A stretch of 64,000 nt of DNA from JABDIP01 sp965250245 (lineage in GTDB: Bacteria; Pseudomonadota; Alphaproteobacteria; DSM-16000; Inquilinaceae). The stretch spans positions 3,658,001 to 3,722,000 of the forward strand of contig OZ252296.1 in the NCBI GenBank assembly GCA_965250245.1, given 5' to 3'. The notes under the pieces are model-generated. The model searched no databases and had not been told where the DNA came from. It saw nothing but the letters and a program-made list of their open reading frames with translations. A program made the position numbers and the translations under genes. Of this stretch, positions 17,575 to 26,500 are shown one piece after another (positions within the stretch are counted from its first letter, which is position 1; every line of letters starts with the position of its first letter).

Positions 17575-18276
17575 CTATTGGAAGGTTTGGCCCACGAGCC
17601 AGATCTGTTCTTCGTCAATGCCGATGACGGCCGCGGCTGCCGCGGCATTCGCCGCCGTGAACAGCGCATCGCCAGTCGTGGTCGACCCCAGCTGCGTCCG
17701 CGCACTGGCGGCATCCGCAGCCGACAACAAGGTGTCCATGAAGGCCGACACCGGATTGAGGTCTCCGGACGTGCCGACCGCCACCGTCGGATTACCCAAC
17801 GCGTCGAAAGCCAGGAACCGGTTGGCCCGCACGGTGTCTCCCGGCAGCACGAAATTGCCTGCTGCCGTGTCCGTCTCCGGGATCGTGAAGGTGCGGTCCA
17901 GGCGTTCGGTCTGCTCCTGGTTGACCATCGTCAGCTTGTCGAGGGCCCGTTCGTGGGTCTCCGCCGGAAACGGGTCGTTTTCGACATAGTCGGTGTCCTG
18001 GGTGATCGGCACCGCCCGCACCGCGACCAGCTTTTCGCCGGCAGCAGGCGTGTAGTCGGTCGGCGACGTGATCGCTGTAAGCGTTCCGCCGCCTGGCGCA
18101 TTGGCGCCCGTCAGCGTGTACTGGGTGTTTTCCGTCCACTGGGTCTGGCCGCCGGCAGCGTCCCGCAGGAATACCGCGACATGGCCGTTCTCCAGAAAGC
18201 GAAACGGCACCGCGAAATCGATCGTGGTGCCGTTGCCGTTGTGAACCACCCGCGCTGCGGATGTCGTGACCGTCAT
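17575..18276 (-). CDS. T7-fibre-like head-binding protein
   Basis: A 233-residue protein whose first about 100 residues match the pattern of the T7 tail-fibre N-terminal (head-binding) domain. NGTTIDFAVPFRFLENGHVAVFL (residues 14-36) is followed by a YTLTGAN-type strand, GGGTL, and the VRAVPITQDTDY segment. The rest has a helical linker (ERALDKLTMVNQEQTERLDR) as in fibre shafts. It is short for a complete fibre (T7 gp17 has 553 residues), so it probably works as an adaptor to which the downstream fibre proteins attach. Confidence 0.72.
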   Translation of the reverse strand: MTVTTSAARVVHNGNGTTIDFAVPFRFLENGHVAVFLRDAAGGQTQWTENTQYTLTGANAPGGGTLTAITSPTDYTPAAGEKLVAVRAVPITQDTDYVENDPFPAETHERALDKLTMVNQEQTERLDRTFTIPETDTAAGNFVLPGDTVRANRFLAFDALGNPTVAVGTSGDLNPVSAFMDTLLSAADAASARTQLGSTTTGDALFTAANAAAAAAVIGIDEEQIWLVGQTFQ

Positions 18277-18335
18277 TCCTTGGTCTCCCTCAATGCGCCG
18301 GCTTTCGATCCGCTCCGGTCGCCTCAGATCTGTAG

Positions 18336-18737
18336 CTAGATCTCGCTGAAATGCGACACGGCGGTCAGCAAGCCCTCGGTGAAGACGTTGCGGCCGCCTT
18401 GCCGGAACTGTCGGGCACGGGACTCCTCGAAGCTTGCCCGCGCCTCGCCACCGACCTCGATCAGCTTCTCGTCCAGGGCCGCCTCCGCGGTGGTATCGGC
18501 AATGATGTCCAGGGCCGACCCCCTATCGCCTCGAACGCCGGCAGACACGAACTGCACCTGTTGCTCGCCCCGAACGCGCCGCACATTGCGCCGATGGCGC
18601 TGCAGCTCGATCCGCGTGCGCTCGCGCTCGCGCGCCGCCTGTTCCTTGGACAGCCTGGCATTGTCCCTCCCGGCCGAGAGCCCGGAGACCGCCCCGATGA
18701 CGCTGCCCACACCGCTGATGATGCTTCCAAGTGGCAT
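18336..18737 (-). CDS. Putative small internal virion protein
   Basis: A 133-residue protein with a short glycine/alanine-rich hydrophobic N-terminus (MPLGSIISGVGSVIGAVSGL) and a long charged helix rich in Arg, Glu and Gln. The motif VSAGVRGDRGSALDI near residue 65 recurs in podoviral internal virion (ejection) proteins encoded next to gp12-like genes. It lies 4 bases after the gp12-like gene. Role inferred from position and architecture. Confidence 0.6.
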   Translation of the reverse strand: MPLGSIISGVGSVIGAVSGLSAGRDNARLSKEQAARERERTRIELQRHRRNVRRVRGEQQVQFVSAGVRGDRGSALDIIADTTAEAALDEKLIEVGGEARASFEESRARQFRQGGRNVFTEGLLTAVSHFSEI

Positions 18738-18741
18738 GGAT

Positions 18742-21159
18742 CTACTCGTTCGTCTGAAGGATGAAGGTCGCCGAGAGCACGGTCATCGGCAGCGGCTGAT
18801 CCTGCATCACCAGCGGCTCGATCCGCCGGCCATAACCCTTCGGAAACAGCACCTTCTTGAAGCCGCTGAAAATCGGCGGCGGGTTGTCCATGGTGTCGCC
18901 GCCGGCGCGGAACGGAATAACGTCCAGCGCGGCCTCATCGGCACCGTAGCGCGCACCCAGTGTCTCGAAGAACTCCAGCACCAGCTCCGAAACGCGCTTG
19001 GTCTTGCCCGAGGCCGGGCCGGGCCCGCCACCCGCCTCGGGCGACAGCATGCGCACCAGCGAGCGATAGGACAGGCCGGCCTGCACCTTGCTCGCCGGTC
19101 GGGTCAGCGTGATCTGACCGCCGGACACGGTCACGTCCGGGTGCACGGCGCCATCGGCCAACACCGACACCGTCTCGCCTTCCAGATGGCCGATCCCGGC
19201 GAAGGTCTGTGCCGGCGCACCGTCATAGGTCAGCCCGCTGTCGACAAAGAACGCCTCGTCCTGGGGCGTTTCGTCCAGGCTGTAGGGTTGATCGAGATAC
19301 TCCACATACCGCCGGGTCTGGCCATCGATGGTCCGCGCGACCACCATCCAAAGCTCATCGGCGGTATTGCCGGGCGTTGGAATGGCGGCGACGCTCTCGA
19401 CGACGGCGGCCCCCGCCGCCAGCGATCCGCCGATCACATGCCGGTGCCATCCGACCACCTGCTGATCGCGCTGGAAGGTGAGTCCCAACAGCAACCCGTC
19501 ACCCCGCGCAGCCCAGACCAGGGAATCCGGCTCCTGCTGATAGGCCATCTCGAAAACCTTCGAGCGTGTGATGTGCTCGGCGACGATCGTGATGTCGTCG
19601 CTGACATAGCCATTGATGTCGAAGTCGAAGAAGAAATTGCGGATCTTGCGGCCGGCCCGCTGCAGGTGCAGCAGCTGCTGGTCGATACGCACCGGCCGCA
19701 CAAACCGGTCCGACCCGCGCGTCGTCTGCCGCTTGACCTGGATATTGGAGGGCGTGACCGCGTCGCTGCCGCCGGCCCGGATGACGTATTCACCGCTTGC
19801 CGTGCCCACCACCAGCACGTCGCCGCCATCCATCCAGTGGATCGCGTTCACTTGGTCGTCGGCGATCTGATAGGTGATGGCGTTGTCGTCATTGACGGAC
19901 CCGTCGAAATCCGACGGGCTGAACGCCTCGATCATCGCCGTGCCGGATTTCGACATCCAGAACCGGTCGGGCTCCGCCGCGGTATTGGCGAAGGCCAGCC
20001 GCTGCTCGAAGAAGGTGATGGCGCTCGGATAGCCCGACGTGCCCGACCACGCGCCAAGCCGCCACTGGCTTGTCGCATTGGCCGTCGCGAAGGGCTCACG
20101 GATATTGACCGTCACGTTCCGCGCATCAGTGACGCCATTGATGATGGCCCAGCCCCAATCCGTGTCGCCCGCCGGGTTGTTGATCCGCAGGATCCGCCCG
20201 TTGTCCCCTGGCGCAAAGACATCCGCCGACGCCACCACCGCCACGCTGGTTCCGGATGCGGCCGCAGGGTCGAGCGTGATGGTGTCGTCGTCGTTCTGGT
20301 CCTGATAGGGACCGTCGACGAAATCCAGCACCTCCAGCACCCACTCGTTCACCGCCGCCCGGCGCAGCCGGCGCGGCGCGAATTCGGGGTGCACGATGTA
20401 GAGGGCGGTGGAGGTCTGGGCGAATTTGATCTCGTCCAGATCGGCTTCCAGGAACGGGCTGTCGATCTCATAGATCGGGCTCGACAGTTGGACATTGTCG
20501 ATCTGCCGGGTGTCGCTGTTGGCGTTCTCGAAGGTGATGAACACCTCCTGGCTGACCGTCGACGTGAAGGCGAAGACCTGGCCGGCACCGATAGCGGCCG
20601 TGCCGCTGTCAATCTCGCTGCCTCCGGACTGCGTGCCGACCTTCCACGCCACGGCGCCGCCGAACACATCCAGAGTGACCGTATAGGCCTGTGTCGAGAC
20701 AGCTCTGAACGACTGCTCCGCCCGGGCTTCGTTGCTCGCGCCCGCCCCGACCAGGTTCAGCCGCCCGTTCTCGAGATCATGGGCGATGGTGCCGGTTCCG
20801 GCGCTGATGTTGGCCCAGCCGGCAATGTCGGCGTCGAACGTCCCGTTCGTGAAATCCCGCCCATCGATGACGATGGAATGATCGGTGTGGAAGCGGATGT
20901 AGCGCTCGCCGAACTGCAGCACATAGGCCAGCGTCGCCGACAGCTCGAACGGGATCAGTCGCGTGAACCTGGCCGAGTCCTTCACCGCGTCGACGAAATG
21001 CGTTCCCGGCCGCCGCGCCAGCCCGCCATGAGGCAGCACGATCATGTTCTCGATCGCCGCCGCGCCGGCCGCGTATTTCTCGATGTCCACCCGGGCGAAC
21101 AGCCGAGGGCTGATCTCGCCGGCCGTGAAATTGGTCTGCAGGCGTGACGCGTAGGGCAT
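18742..21159 (-). CDS. Tail tubular protein B-like (T7 gp12 type)
   Basis: An 805-residue structural protein that should form the tail nozzle below the gp11-like adaptor. The opening TNFTAGEISPRLFARVDIEK (residues 8-27) and the GGLARRPGTHFV segment soon after are hallmarks of this family in podovirus-like prophages, as is WMSKSGT in the middle. The start at 21159 overlaps the gp11-like stop by one base. The 48 codons open further upstream are antisense-like. Normal length for the family. Confidence 0.85.
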   Translation of the reverse strand: MPYASRLQTNFTAGEISPRLFARVDIEKYAAGAAAIENMIVLPHGGLARRPGTHFVDAVKDSARFTRLIPFELSATLAYVLQFGERYIRFHTDHSIVIDGRDFTNGTFDADIAGWANISAGTGTIAHDLENGRLNLVGAGASNEARAEQSFRAVSTQAYTVTLDVFGGAVAWKVGTQSGGSEIDSGTAAIGAGQVFAFTSTVSQEVFITFENANSDTRQIDNVQLSSPIYEIDSPFLEADLDEIKFAQTSTALYIVHPEFAPRRLRRAAVNEWVLEVLDFVDGPYQDQNDDDTITLDPAAASGTSVAVVASADVFAPGDNGRILRINNPAGDTDWGWAIINGVTDARNVTVNIREPFATANATSQWRLGAWSGTSGYPSAITFFEQRLAFANTAAEPDRFWMSKSGTAMIEAFSPSDFDGSVNDDNAITYQIADDQVNAIHWMDGGDVLVVGTASGEYVIRAGGSDAVTPSNIQVKRQTTRGSDRFVRPVRIDQQLLHLQRAGRKIRNFFFDFDINGYVSDDITIVAEHITRSKVFEMAYQQEPDSLVWAARGDGLLLGLTFQRDQQVVGWHRHVIGGSLAAGAAVVESVAAIPTPGNTADELWMVVARTIDGQTRRYVEYLDQPYSLDETPQDEAFFVDSGLTYDGAPAQTFAGIGHLEGETVSVLADGAVHPDVTVSGGQITLTRPASKVQAGLSYRSLVRMLSPEAGGGPGPASGKTKRVSELVLEFFETLGARYGADEAALDVIPFRAGGDTMDNPPPIFSGFKKVLFPKGYGRRIEPLVMQDQPLPMTVLSATFILQTNE

Positions 21160-21758
21160 CAGAACGCCTCGTCGGCGCCGAATGGATTGCCCACGCCGGC
21201 CTCGCGCGACGCCAGCCAGGTATCGGCGATCACCTGGTCGCCGGTGCCTTCCTGCCCGTCCACGCCGCGCGCCTCGATCAGCTTCTGCCGGTACAGGTCC
21301 CACATGACCTGGATCAGCGTCGTGGACTGCGTGATCGGATGCGCCAGGTCGGCCGCCAATCGCGCGGCGATCGCCTCCACCAGCAACGGATCGAACTCAT
21401 TCGGATCCGTCACCTGCCGCAGGTACAGGACATTCAACGGTGGCGCAGCATTGGTGACGACCTTGCGCCCCTCCACCTTCCAGGCGACCGAACGGTCGTC
21501 CAGCCGCAGCACCCGCAGGCAATCCGTCGGCAACTGGTAGCATGCGGCCGGCCCCCAGACCGGCGCCGGGTCGGTCGAGGCGAGCTGCACCCGCGCCATG
21601 GCGCAGTTCCAGGGATGGGCGCGCAGCACCGCATCGCGGATCGGCGCATAGCGCCGGTTGATCAGCCGCGCCGCCCGTACATCGTCGGACAGCGACGCGA
21701 TCGTGTCCTCGCCCAGATTGACCAGGGCGATGTTGCCGATTTCGACGACCGAGGTCAT
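21159..21758 (-). CDS. Tail tubular protein A-like (T7 gp11 type)
   Basis: A 199-residue helical adaptor joining the portal to the tail nozzle. The start MTSVVEIGNIALVNLGEDTI, the RHYAPIRD-like segment NRRYAPIRDAVLRAHPWNCA and the later YQLPTDCLRVL strand fit the gp11-like family strongly. It lies directly upstream of the gp12-like gene and overlaps it by one base, the usual order. Function assigned by family and context. Confidence 0.83.
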   Translation of the reverse strand: MTSVVEIGNIALVNLGEDTIASLSDDVRAARLINRRYAPIRDAVLRAHPWNCAMARVQLASTDPAPVWGPAACYQLPTDCLRVLRLDDRSVAWKVEGRKVVTNAAPPLNVLYLRQVTDPNEFDPLLVEAIAARLAADLAHPITQSTTLIQVMWDLYRQKLIEARGVDGQEGTGDQVIADTWLASREAGVGNPFGADEAF

Positions 21759-21782
21759 GGATCCATGCTCCCCTCAGACCGG

Positions 21783-21968
21783 CTAGACGCGCGGGAAATC
21801 GATTTCAATCAGCCGCGCCTTGATCTTCTCGATCTCGAGGATGACCTCCTCGCGGGTCAGCGCGTCCTCATAGGTCAACTGCACGTCGGGCGTGATCGCC
21901 GCGCCGGCGCCGATGGTCACCGAGCCATGCGGCGCACCGCGCGACGAGCCCAGGGCTGTCGTGGTCAT
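21783..21968 (-). CDS. Small phage hypothetical protein (61 aa)
   Basis: A 61-residue product with an N-terminal low-complexity part (SSRGAPHGSVTIGAGA) and a charged C-terminal helix (LTREEVILEIEKIKARLIEI). No family is recognised. It lies between the capsid-associated gene and the gp11-like gene in the same direction. A GGAGAACGG-like ribosome site precedes the start. Confidence 0.6.
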   Translation of the reverse strand: MTTTALGSSRGAPHGSVTIGAGAAITPDVQLTYEDALTREEVILEIEKIKARLIEIDFPRV

Positions 21969-22009
21969 AAGCCGTTCTCCGTTCAGATTTCGAGGATCAG
22001 GAATCGGGT

Positions 22010-22040
22010 ATCAGGGATCAGAACTGCTCTGATCCCTGAT
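22010..22040. repeat. Perfect 13-bp hairpin, intergenic GATC-rich repeat
   Basis: ATCAGGGATCAGA (22010-22022) and its exact reverse complement (22028-22040) flank a 5-base loop. The same GATCAGGGATCAG building block recurs at 23472-23573 and in reduced form near 44150-44185. It lies between two late structural genes and may cap or attenuate the transcript. No U-run follows on either strand. Confidence 0.7.
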
Positions 22041-22061
22041 CCCTCTCTGCCGATCTCTGGA

Positions 22062-22493
22062 TCAGCCGTTGCTGAAATACATGTCGACCGCCAGCGTGCC
22101 GGAGCCCGGAAGCGCTGCCGCCCCGATGGTCAACAGGATGTCGGTGTCAGCCGTCAGGGACGGCCCCGACACCTCCGCGGTCTTGCCGAACAGCGTCGGC
22201 GTGTTGGGCGTCGTAAACGTAGCCGCGTTCTTGTACCGGTTGGTGGTGCCGCTCAAGCCAATGGCGATGGTCGCGGTGCCCCCCAGCGACACGCTGGTAT
22301 TCAGCACGCCATAGGCAAAGACGGACCCCGCCGGCACCCGGAACAGCACGACGTCGTCGCCGTTGCCCTGCCCCGCCAGAGTGATCGTGGCCCGGAAGCG
22401 CCGCAGCTTTGCGGTCCAAACCGAACCGTCGGCCCGCCTGGCCGGAACGGTGTTCAGCGCCGGCTGCGCCTCGGTCGAATAGGTCGTGACCAT
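22062..22493 (-). CDS. Capsid-associated structural protein, putative decoration protein
   Basis: A 143-residue beta-rich protein directly downstream of the major capsid gene (15-base gap). It is rich in Thr, Gly and Ala, with alternating strands such as ATITLAGQGNGDDVVLFRVP and ends in LAVDMYFSNG. No signal peptide or catalytic motif. Position and composition fit a head-decoration or minor capsid protein, but no named family is recognised. Confidence 0.6.
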   Translation of the reverse strand: MVTTYSTEAQPALNTVPARRADGSVWTAKLRRFRATITLAGQGNGDDVVLFRVPAGSVFAYGVLNTSVSLGGTATIAIGLSGTTNRYKNAATFTTPNTPTLFGKTAEVSGPSLTADTDILLTIGAAALPGSGTLAVDMYFSNG

Positions 22494-22508
22494 GATGTCA
22501 GCCCTCCC

Positions 22509-23396
22509 TTAGCTCTCGGCCGACAAGATCTCGACGACCTTGCCTTCCTCGACGCGCGTGGCGCCGAAGGTGCCCTTCACATAGACCTGCGTGGCGTGCG
22601 ACTTGTCGGCCCGTTCGCCGATCTTGGTGGTGATGTCGTTCCACACGCCCAGATGCAGGCCCGACTTGGCCCAGGCGATGTTGCGGCGATAGCTCGAGCC
22701 ATCGACACCCAGCCGCTCGGTATGCAGGAAGTTGAAGCCCATGAACTGGGTGATCTTGCCGTCCACCAGCACCGGCTTGGTGTTGTAGTCCAGGCTGATC
22801 GCCTGGGTTTCCGACAGCAGATCGTCATGCTGCTTGGCGGTCAGCGCCACGTACAGCATGTCGGTGTCGATATCGACCTCGTTGCCCATCAGGATGGTCT
22901 TCGCCGCGCGCAGCTTGGCGATGTTCATCCCCGTCGCACCGGCAGCGCCGGTATCCACCGCCACCTGCTGGTTGGCGGTATCGAAGGCGGTGACGGTGGT
23001 GCCGTCCTCGCCGGTCTTGGCATCGCCGAAGGCCGCGGTGATGATCTCGTCGTCGATCGCCCGGCCCAGCGCCATGGCGCCGTTGATGGCATAGGCGCTG
23101 GACGGGTCGACCAGCATCCGCACCTTGTCCTGGTCGTCGACCAGGTCGGCCCATTCATAGTCCGTCGGGAACACCCAGCGGGCATCATGGGGGGTTGAGA
23201 TCAGCGGCGTGTCGGAATGCCGGGTAGTGCGCTTCTGCGCCGTCACCGGCCCGATCTGCTCGACCGCCTTGCCGGCCTTGCCGGTATAGCTGTCGGACAT
23301 GACCGCCGTACGAAGCTTGCTGCCGCGCTGTTGCAGCAGCATTTCGACATTCGTCTTGTATTGCTGGACGAACGCCGTCGAGACGTCGAAAGACAT
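22509..23396 (-). CDS. Major capsid protein
   Basis: A 295-residue protein fitting the podovirus-like prophage capsid family. Characteristic stretches are FVQQYKTNVEMLLQQRGSKL (about residues 8-27), AINGAMALGRAIDDEIITAA (about 103-122) and the C-terminal VWNDITTKIGERADKSHATQ. The start at 23396 was chosen because the preceding 14 codons are not family-like. It lies downstream of the putative scaffold and upstream of the gp11/gp12-like genes, the usual head-to-tail order. Confidence 0.85.
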   Translation of the reverse strand: MSFDVSTAFVQQYKTNVEMLLQQRGSKLRTAVMSDSYTGKAGKAVEQIGPVTAQKRTTRHSDTPLISTPHDARWVFPTDYEWADLVDDQDKVRMLVDPSSAYAINGAMALGRAIDDEIITAAFGDAKTGEDGTTVTAFDTANQQVAVDTGAAGATGMNIAKLRAAKTILMGNEVDIDTDMLYVALTAKQHDDLLSETQAISLDYNTKPVLVDGKITQFMGFNFLHTERLGVDGSSYRRNIAWAKSGLHLGVWNDITTKIGERADKSHATQVYVKGTFGATRVEEGKVVEILSAES

Positions 23397-23471
23397 GGCT
23401 GTCCTCCAAAACGAAGCCCCGCCATCGGGCGGGGCCATGAGTTGCGGATCGTTCGGGAGGGTTGCCCGTTT

Positions 23472-23573
23472 CAGAGAACAGGGATCAGGAATCGGGGATC
23501 AGAACAGAGCCGGCCGCAACGACGCGCGATAACGGCCGCCGCAGGCCCTCTGATCCCTGATCCCTGTCCTCTG
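23472..23573. repeat. Long imperfect inverted repeat upstream of capsid gene
   Basis: The left arm begins CAGAGAACAGGGATCAGG at 23472 and the right arm (23547-23573) is close to its reverse complement. A GC-rich stretch lies between them. It contains the same GATCAGGGATCAG units as the 22010 hairpin. It lies in the untranslated gap between the gene at 23614 and the capsid gene, so it could shape late-gene expression. Confidence 0.65.
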
Positions 23574-23613
23574 TCCTCTGAATCGGACCCGTACCTGGCT
23601 CTGACGGTCGCCT

Positions 23614-23841
23614 TTACCGGCCCGGCTTACGGGCGTGCGCCGGGGCCTCGCGGCTTGTCCGGAAGGGAATCTCGGGGCCGGGTGCGGACGAGTCCGCCGT
23701 CACCCAGCCGAAATAGCGATCGGCGCGCTCCAGCGCCTGATCGACATTGAACAGGCTGCCCGGCGGCGCGTGATGCACCGCCAGCCGCAGGCATTCCAGC
23801 CGCGTCTCGGTCCGCCGCGCCTCGGACGCCTGCCGGCTCAT
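23614..23841 (-). CDS. Small phage hypothetical protein (75 aa)
   Basis: A 75-residue protein coupled to the scaffold gene by an ATGA overlap. The middle (ETRLECLRLAVHHAPPGSLF) is a helix followed by a proline turn, and VDQALERADRYFGWV is a second helix. This pattern is common in small helical proteins encoded next to phage scaffolds, but no function is known. Confidence 0.6.
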   Translation of the reverse strand: MSRQASEARRTETRLECLRLAVHHAPPGSLFNVDQALERADRYFGWVTADSSAPGPEIPFRTSREAPAHARKPGR

Positions 23842-24668
23842 CGCCGCGGCTCCGGCCAGGCCGCCTCGCTCAACCGCCGCATGCGCTCCACCGCCGCGCG
23901 ATGCCCCACATGCTCCCGATTGAGATAGGCGTCCAGGAAACCCCGATCGAGCTTCAGCTGCTCCATCTCGCCCCGCGCCTCCGCCGCCGACGATCCGAAC
24001 CCGCCACTGCCCGCCACCTTGTCCTCGGCCAGCATCTCCCCTAGCGAGGCCAGCCCGCGCATCAGCCGGACGCCAGCCTCACCGGCCATCAACCCGGACC
24101 GCCCCAACGCCGCCGCATCCAGACCGACGAAATCCGCCCCCCCCGCCGCCAGCCGGTCCCGCTCGCCATAGGCCGTACCCCACTCAGCCCGCAGAGTCTG
24201 CCCCACGTCCCGGATGTCCGATCGCAAGCCGATGGCCCAATCCTGCATTCCCCGAGCCGCCGCCTCGTAGTGCCGCTCCCGCAGCTGACCCGCCTGCTCC
24301 GGGTTCAACCCCAACTCATGCGCCAACGCCGCCAACGCCGGATCGTCCGCCGTCTCAACCCCCGCTATCGCCTCGAAACCATAGCCCTCTGGCCCCTCCG
24401 GCCGCCCAAGCCTGTCATAGAACGCCCCCCACTCCTTCGCCGAAGCCGCCGGCCCCGGCACCGCCACCAACGAAGCCGGATCCCGCCCAATGTGCCGCTC
24501 GGCATGCTGGTACGAGACCAGGACATCCGCCGGCCCGCGCCAGCCCTTGGTCTCCACCAAAGCGGCCTGATCGGCGCTTAGCCCGTCGGTCCAAACCGCG
24601 GGCCCGGCGCCGGCATCGCCGCCCGTCGAGCCCGCATGACCAACACCGACGAAATTTGCCTCATTCAT
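23838..24668 (-). CDS. Putative scaffolding protein with C-terminal docking motif
   Basis: A 276-residue, mostly helical acidic/alanine-rich protein encoded just before the capsid gene, the standard place for a podoviral scaffold. The first 40 residues are low-complexity Gly/Ala. The last 37 residues read FLDAYLNREHVGH followed by RAAVERMRRLSEAAWPEP. This tail shares a pattern (L-x-R-x-H-x-G-H-x-x-A-V, then W/L-x-x-L and A-x-P-E-P) with the N-termini of the gene products at 26961-27890 and 30306-32054. If it docks on capsid, the tag in those proteins could target them to the virion. Scaffold role is inferred from context. Confidence 0.65.
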   Translation of the reverse strand: MNEANFVGVGHAGSTGGDAGAGPAVWTDGLSADQAALVETKGWRGPADVLVSYQHAERHIGRDPASLVAVPGPAASAKEWGAFYDRLGRPEGPEGYGFEAIAGVETADDPALAALAHELGLNPEQAGQLRERHYEAAARGMQDWAIGLRSDIRDVGQTLRAEWGTAYGERDRLAAGGADFVGLDAAALGRSGLMAGEAGVRLMRGLASLGEMLAEDKVAGSGGFGSSAAEARGEMEQLKLDRGFLDAYLNREHVGHRAAVERMRRLSEAAWPEPRR

Positions 24669-24744
24669 AGATCGTGCTCTCCGCTGTATCGTCGCACCGC
24701 CTGGTCCGCATTCTGGTAGCGAGATCCACTCTCCGACTGTGGAG

Positions 24745-25197
24745 TCAGACGCCCAACAGACCGCGCCGCAGCACCGGGCTCGTGTTCACATCGTCACTGC
24801 TGCGCCGACGACGCCCGCGTTCGCCTAGGTCATCAAGGTCGCCTGGGATGATGACCTCTTCTTCTTTGGGCGGCCGATTTGGGCGTAGGATGGGTCTGGG
24901 CTGGTTGTTCTCCGGCCCTTGGACGCTGCCGCCGGTGCCAGGGCCGCCTTGCGGCGGTCCGGCGAAAAAATCATTGATGGCGCCCTCGGCATCCTTGAGG
25001 AAGCCGCGGATGCCCGTGGGGTCCGTACCGCCGAACGAGCCATCGTCGCTGTCGCGGTTCGGATCGTCGTTGCGGTGACCGCGCGCACGATCCACAGACG
25101 CTTGCGCCTCTCTGACTAGTGCTCTCTCGCCGGGAGACATGCTGCTGGAACCGCTTGTACTCCGTCGACCGCGCTCACCAGCGCCAGGAATTGCCAT
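24745..25197 (-). CDS. Low-complexity phage hypothetical protein
   Basis: A 150-residue, disordered-looking protein rich in Gly, Pro, Arg and Asp. Its N-terminal third carries an EALVREAQ-like helix (GERALVREAQASVDRARGHR), then a Pro/Gly linker, then an acidic patch DLDDLGERGRRRR. The C-terminus is TSPVLRRGLLGV, a conserved-looking hydrophobic end of the kind that small virion proteins use for docking. No family recognised. It is divergent from the DUF2927 lipoprotein gene. Confidence 0.55.
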   Translation of the reverse strand: MAIPGAGERGRRSTSGSSSMSPGERALVREAQASVDRARGHRNDDPNRDSDDGSFGGTDPTGIRGFLKDAEGAINDFFAGPPQGGPGTGGSVQGPENNQPRPILRPNRPPKEEEVIIPGDLDDLGERGRRRRSSDDVNTSPVLRRGLLGV

Positions 25198-25255
25198 GGT
25201 TGCTCTCCCTCCCTTCTGGAGTCAGGATCGCCACCGTCCGGTGTGGAGGTGACGG

Positions 25256-25903
25256 ATGTTTCGTCTTTTCGCTTTCGTTTTGCTGTTGGCCGGCTGTTCG
25301 TCGCCGGTGATGAGCCCTGACCTGAGCCTGCATGACCGGTTCGTGCTCACGGCGCTAACGGATGACGATGGTCGGCCGCTGGAAACACTGGGCCGCTGGG
25401 AGGCCCCAATGCGGCTTCGGTATGAAGGGCCGGACGAGTACCGCAGCGTGGTCGAACGTCAGTTGATCGAGCTGGGCGAGATCACAGGGACGGCCGTCAC
25501 GTTGATCTCCGACGCGCCGAATATCGAGGTCGAAATCAGCGACCGCGAGACGGGATCAACCTGCCAAGTGCAAATCTTCAACGAGGGGCGACAGGTTCAC
25601 GGTGTGCCGACGTTGGACTTTGCCGACGTTCACATTTCGACTGAATTGCACGACGCCCGCATTCGCCAATGCATCGCGCAAGAATTGGCACACATCTTCG
25701 GCCCCCTCGGCGACCTCGATGGGATAATTGGAAGCCGTTCCGACACCGTCTTTGCGAGCTATGGTGGCGCCACTCGCATCACCGAGCAGGACGTCGCAAT
25801 TCTCCGCATTCTGTACGACGACCGCCTCTATCATGGAATGCCCCGGGCCAACGTGCTCGCCGTGCTACCGGAGATCGTGGCAGACGTGGAGGCGGGGCGC
25901 TAA
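25256..25903 (+). CDS. DUF2927 family lipoprotein, likely moron gene
   Basis: A 215-residue lipoprotein (signal and lipobox LLAGC, Cys14). The conserved block QCIAQELAHIFGPLGDLD (about residues 138-155) is the core of DUF2927 and resembles a degenerate metalloprotease-like helix, although the usual HExxH is not present. It sits on the plus strand within a minus-strand phage operon, a typical arrangement of a lysogenic-conversion (moron) gene. A GGAGG ribosome site precedes the ATG. The cell-envelope role is unknown. Confidence 0.75.
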   Translation: MFRLFAFVLLLAGCSSPVMSPDLSLHDRFVLTALTDDDGRPLETLGRWEAPMRLRYEGPDEYRSVVERQLIELGEITGTAVTLISDAPNIEVEISDRETGSTCQVQIFNEGRQVHGVPTLDFADVHISTELHDARIRQCIAQELAHIFGPLGDLDGIIGSRSDTVFASYGGATRITEQDVAILRILYDDRLYHGMPRANVLAVLPEIVADVEAGR

Positions 25904-26034
25904 GACTGCTCACTATTCCGGAGACAGTAACCGAGTTACCCAGGAGGGCGTCTGCGCATGGTCATCCCGCCTCAACGCTTTCTGTTACTGTTGCTTGAGA
26001 CACGCCGTCGGTCTTATTTGGAGCAGATTGACCC

Positions 26035-26307
26035 TCAAATCTGCACCGCCACCGCATAGATCCCCGACGGCGATCCGCCGGTCACCGCCGCCCGGATCGG
26101 GCCCTCAGCGAGATCGAAGCTTTTGTGTTCGGCGGCCATGAAGTCGATCACCTTGACCCAGGTGGCGCCATCGCCGGCCAGCGTCTGCAACGTCACCGTC
26201 GCGCCGCCGAACGTCCCGGCTACTGTCATCGACCCCTTGCCGCCAGGCCAACGCGCGGCGCTCGAAGTCACCGATCCGTTCTCGATCAGTTCAATGCGCT
26301 TGCCCAT
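26035..26307 (-). CDS. Small beta-rich phage protein, possibly decoration-like
   Basis: A 90-residue protein (MGKRIELIENGSVTSSAARW...). The pattern IELIENGSVT, GGKGSMTVAGTFGGATVTLQ and the C-terminal SGIYAVAVQI fits small phage jelly-roll-like proteins seen between tail and head genes. GGGAGG lies 6 bases before this ATG, which decides the start over codons further upstream. No specific family is named. Confidence 0.6.
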   Translation of the reverse strand: MGKRIELIENGSVTSSAARWPGGKGSMTVAGTFGGATVTLQTLAGDGATWVKVIDFMAAEHKSFDLAEGPIRAAVTGGSPSGIYAVAVQI

Positions 26308-26500
26308 CGTCATCCTCCCATCGGTCGCATCGCAGGAGCAGGGACGCTCCTCAGGTGGCGACGCCACAACCTTGTTGAAGATCAATCAAAAAGACCTGAA
26401 CTAGGGTGGCCGCAATTCGATTGCCCAGCGGGGCGCCTGGGAACGGCCGCCCAGCCATCAATTCATCGGGTTGCCATCACCGCAAATGCGACCCGGTCAA

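Noticed and set aside
18379..21147. 922-codon plus-strand open frame opposite the gp12-like gene
   Set aside because: Antisense shadow of a family-recognisable structural gene.
22010..23573. GATC-rich repeats as a CRISPR array
   Set aside because: Too few units, no regular spacers, no cas genes.
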